6,674 nt of DNA from Porticoccaceae bacterium (GTDB lineage Bacteria; Pseudomonadota; Gammaproteobacteria; Pseudomonadales; Porticoccaceae): positions 1-6,674 of the forward strand of contig JALNZZ010000114.1 in NCBI GenBank assembly GCA_023229065.1, given 5' to 3'. Positions 5,041 to 6,674 of the stretch are shown here, one piece after another. Below the pieces are notes generated by a model. That model did no database searches. It saw nothing but the letters and a program-made list of their open reading frames with translations, and was not told the origin of the DNA. How positions within the stretch are numbered: the stretch's first letter is position 1; every line of letters starts with the position of its first letter. Made by a program: the position numbers and the translations under genes.

Positions 5041-6674
5041 GTGGAACCCATCAAGCGCCTTACTCCCTTTATCTCGGTATCCGGCCAACTTGAACCATCC
5101 GATATGGGGACTCTCGCCGCCAGTGGCTACCGCTGTGTGGTCAACAACAGACCCGATGGTGAGAGCGAAGGACAGCCGACCAGCGCTGAGATGGAAGCGG
5201 CTGCTCGCGCTTCGGGACTTGACTATCATTACTTGCCAGTGGTCGCTGGCCAGGTCAGCGATGACAACGCCGCGGCCTTTCGCGCCCTGATGGAGCAAGT
5301 GAAAGGGCCGGTACTCGCCTTCTGTCGCACTGGCACTCGCAGCACCAATTTGTGGGCGTTAGCCGAAGCCCACCACTTAGATCCCGATACCCTTACTACT
5401 CTCGCCGGCAATGCGGGCTACAATCTGGCGGGCATTCGTCCCCGCCTGGAGCAGCGCTGGGAAAGCGACTCCAGTGCCCAGGTGGGGGGAGAAGCAACAG
5501 TTCATCCCCACACGCCTCGCTACGATGTGCTGGTGATTGGCGGCGGTGCAGCGGGTTGTGCGGTGGCTGCCAGCTTGCACAAGCGTCGTAGTGACCTGCG
5601 CATCGCCATCGTCGAGCCCAGCGAAGAGCACTACTACCAGCCGGGCTTCACTATGGTGGGCGGCGGTATCTTCACACCTCAGCGCACCCAGAGAGCGATG
5701 TCGCGTTGCATTCCGGACAAGGTCCAGTGGGTGCGCGTTGCTGCCACCGCGTTTGAGCCGCAGCGCCAGCAGGTCGTGCTGGAAGATGGCAACCGCCTTG
5801 GTTACCGGGTGCTGATTGTCTGTCCTGGCCTGAGCTTGCATTGGGATGGCATTGAGGGCTTGCAGGATACGCTGGGCAAGAATGGTGTTACCTCCAACTA
5901 CCGCTTCGACCTGGCGCCCTATACCTGGCAGCTGGTACAACAATTGAAAAGTGGCCGCGCCCTCTTCACCCAGCCACCGATGCCCATCAAGTGTGCTGGT
6001 GCCCCGCAAAAAGCTCTCTATCTGTCCTGTGACCACTGGCGACGCCAGGGTGTACTCGACAACATTGAAGTGGGCTTCGACGTTGCCGGTGCCGTGTTAT
6101 TCGGTGTTGCAGATTTTGTGCCGTCACTGATGAAATATGTGGAAAGCTATGGTGCTGATCTGCGTTTCAACAGCAACCTCACCGCTGTCGATGGCCCGGC
6201 CCGCAAAGCCTGGTTCCGGGTGACGGATGGAGAGGGTAATGTCACCACGCAGGAGCGCGAGTTCGACATGCTCCATGTGGTACCGCCCCAGCGGGCGCCC
6301 GACTTTATTCGCGAAAGCCCCCTGGCCGGTGCCGATGGCTGGGTGGACGTTAGCCACGAGACCTTGCGCCACACCACCTACGGCAACATCTTCAGTCTTG
6401 GCGATGTGTGTTCAGCCCCCAACGCCAAGACGGCAGCGGCTGTGCGCAAACAGGCACCCATCGTTGCAGAAAACGTTATCAGCGTACTCGATGGTCTCCG
6501 TCCCCGTGCGGTATACGATGGCTATGGCGCCTGCCCTCTTACTGTTGAGAGAGGCAAAGTGGTACTGGCAGAGTTTGGCTACGGAGGCAAGCTGCTACCC
6601 ACCTTCCCGCTCGAACCGACTGTGCCCCGCTGGCTGGCCTGGAGCCTCAAAGCCCATTGGATGCCCACCATCTA
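5041..6674 (+). CDS. DUF442 (Blh-type) / sulfide:quinone oxidoreductase fusion, 3' end beyond the window
   Basis: At least 544 residues are encoded; the frame is open to the window edge. Residues 1 to about 115 are a DUF442/Blh-type domain of tyrosine-phosphatase fold with active loop FCRTGTRS; Cys95 and Arg100 are separated by four residues, as in rhodaneses, rather than the five of phosphatases. After a linker, an FAD-binding flavoprotein begins at about 161 with VIGGGAAG (GxGxxG at 167-172). Sulfide:quinone oxidoreductase features follow: PIKCAGAPQKALYLSCDHW with Cys318, and SLGDVCSAPNAKTAAAVRKQ with Cys457, the expected redox cysteine pair, then YDGYGACPLTVERGKVVLAEF near the quinone/membrane end. 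Expected reaction: sulfide oxidised to sulfane sulfur with electrons passed to quinone, and the N-terminal domain handling the persulfide. GTG is the start because AGGAGG lies eight bases upstream. The automated family name is usually bifunctional protein tyrosine phosphatase/FAD-dependent oxidoreductase; sulfur transfer seems more likely. Confidence 0.92.
   Translation, partial: MEPIKRLTPFISVSGQLEPSDMGTLAASGYRCVVNNRPDGESEGQPTSAEMEAAARASGLDYHYLPVVAGQVSDDNAAAFRALMEQVKGPVLAFCRTGTRSTNLWALAEAHHLDPDTLTTLAGNAGYNLAGIRPRLEQRWESDSSAQVGGEATVHPHTPRYDVLVIGGGAAGCAVAASLHKRRSDLRIAIVEPSEEHYYQPGFTMVGGGIFTPQRTQRAMSRCIPDKVQWVRVAATAFEPQRQQVVLEDGNRLGYRVLIVCPGLSLHWDGIEGLQDTLGKNGVTSNYRFDLAPYTWQLVQQLKSGRALFTQPPMPIKCAGAPQKALYLSCDHWRRQGVLDNIEVGFDVAGAVLFGVADFVPSLMKYVESYGADLRFNSNLTAVDGPARKAWFRVTDGEGNVTTQEREFDMLHVVPPQRAPDFIRESPLAGADGWVDVSHETLRHTTYGNIFSLGDVCSAPNAKTAAAVRKQAPIVAENVISVLDGLRPRAVYDGYGACPLTVERGKVVLAEFGYGGKLLPTFPLEPTVPRWLAWSLKAHWMPTI

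Noticed and set aside
5377..6036. Open minus-strand frame of 219 codons
   Set aside because: It is antisense to the oxidoreductase gene, whose FAD and redox-cysteine motifs are intact; a long shadow frame is expected in GC-rich coding DNA.

Overview
The window is a chromosomal stretch from a Gram-negative gammaproteobacterium, probably a Pseudomonas-like or marine relative. Three things point there: an outer-membrane barrel recognisable as OprH placed directly before a PhoP-type regulator (the oprH-phoP-phoQ arrangement known from Pseudomonas), a linked pair of the kind called PA2779/PA2778 in Pseudomonas aeruginosa, and moderately GC-rich coding DNA with good Shine-Dalgarno sites before most genes. 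There are no tRNAs, rRNAs, insertion sequences, CRISPR arrays or signs of recent transfer.

Layout. At the left edge, on the minus strand, oprH (878-264) is followed by the start of phoP (126 to beyond the edge), with a terminator-like hairpin between them. Upstream of oprH, five TTCAG half-sites, four of them exactly 11 bp apart, form a textbook-looking PhoP/OmpR-family binding array. It lies between oprH and a divergent plus-strand gene for a membrane diguanylate cyclase (1108-2556; Cache-like periplasmic sensor plus GGDEF). Converging on that gene, three minus-strand genes follow: a PA2779-like small membrane protein (4724-4341), a PA2778-like C39-type cysteine peptidase lipoprotein with a TPR-like tail (4245-3301), and a glycine-zipper membrane protein (3148-2612). 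A strong hairpin terminator separates the first two.

A 316-base gene-free stretch (4725-5040) carries the divergent promoters and several repeats. They include an 11-bp direct repeat 41 bp apart, alternative hairpins sharing one arm, and an 8-bp inverted repeat that ends near the -35 position of the rightward promoter. The right edge is a long partial plus-strand gene (5041 to beyond 6674). It encodes a fusion of a DUF442/Blh-type domain, whose active loop CRTGTR has rhodanese length, to a sulfide:quinone oxidoreductase.

How the genes may work together. The left part is an envelope-stress and Mg2+-response module (OprH/PhoP) that may share its operator with a c-di-GMP synthase. The centre is a set of cell-envelope proteins of poorly known function. 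The right part is sulfide detoxification. I see no obviously new multi-gene system. The most interesting parts are the PhoP-box array, the peptidase/small-membrane-protein pair, the phosphatase-like/rhodanese-like fusion, and the structured intergenic region.
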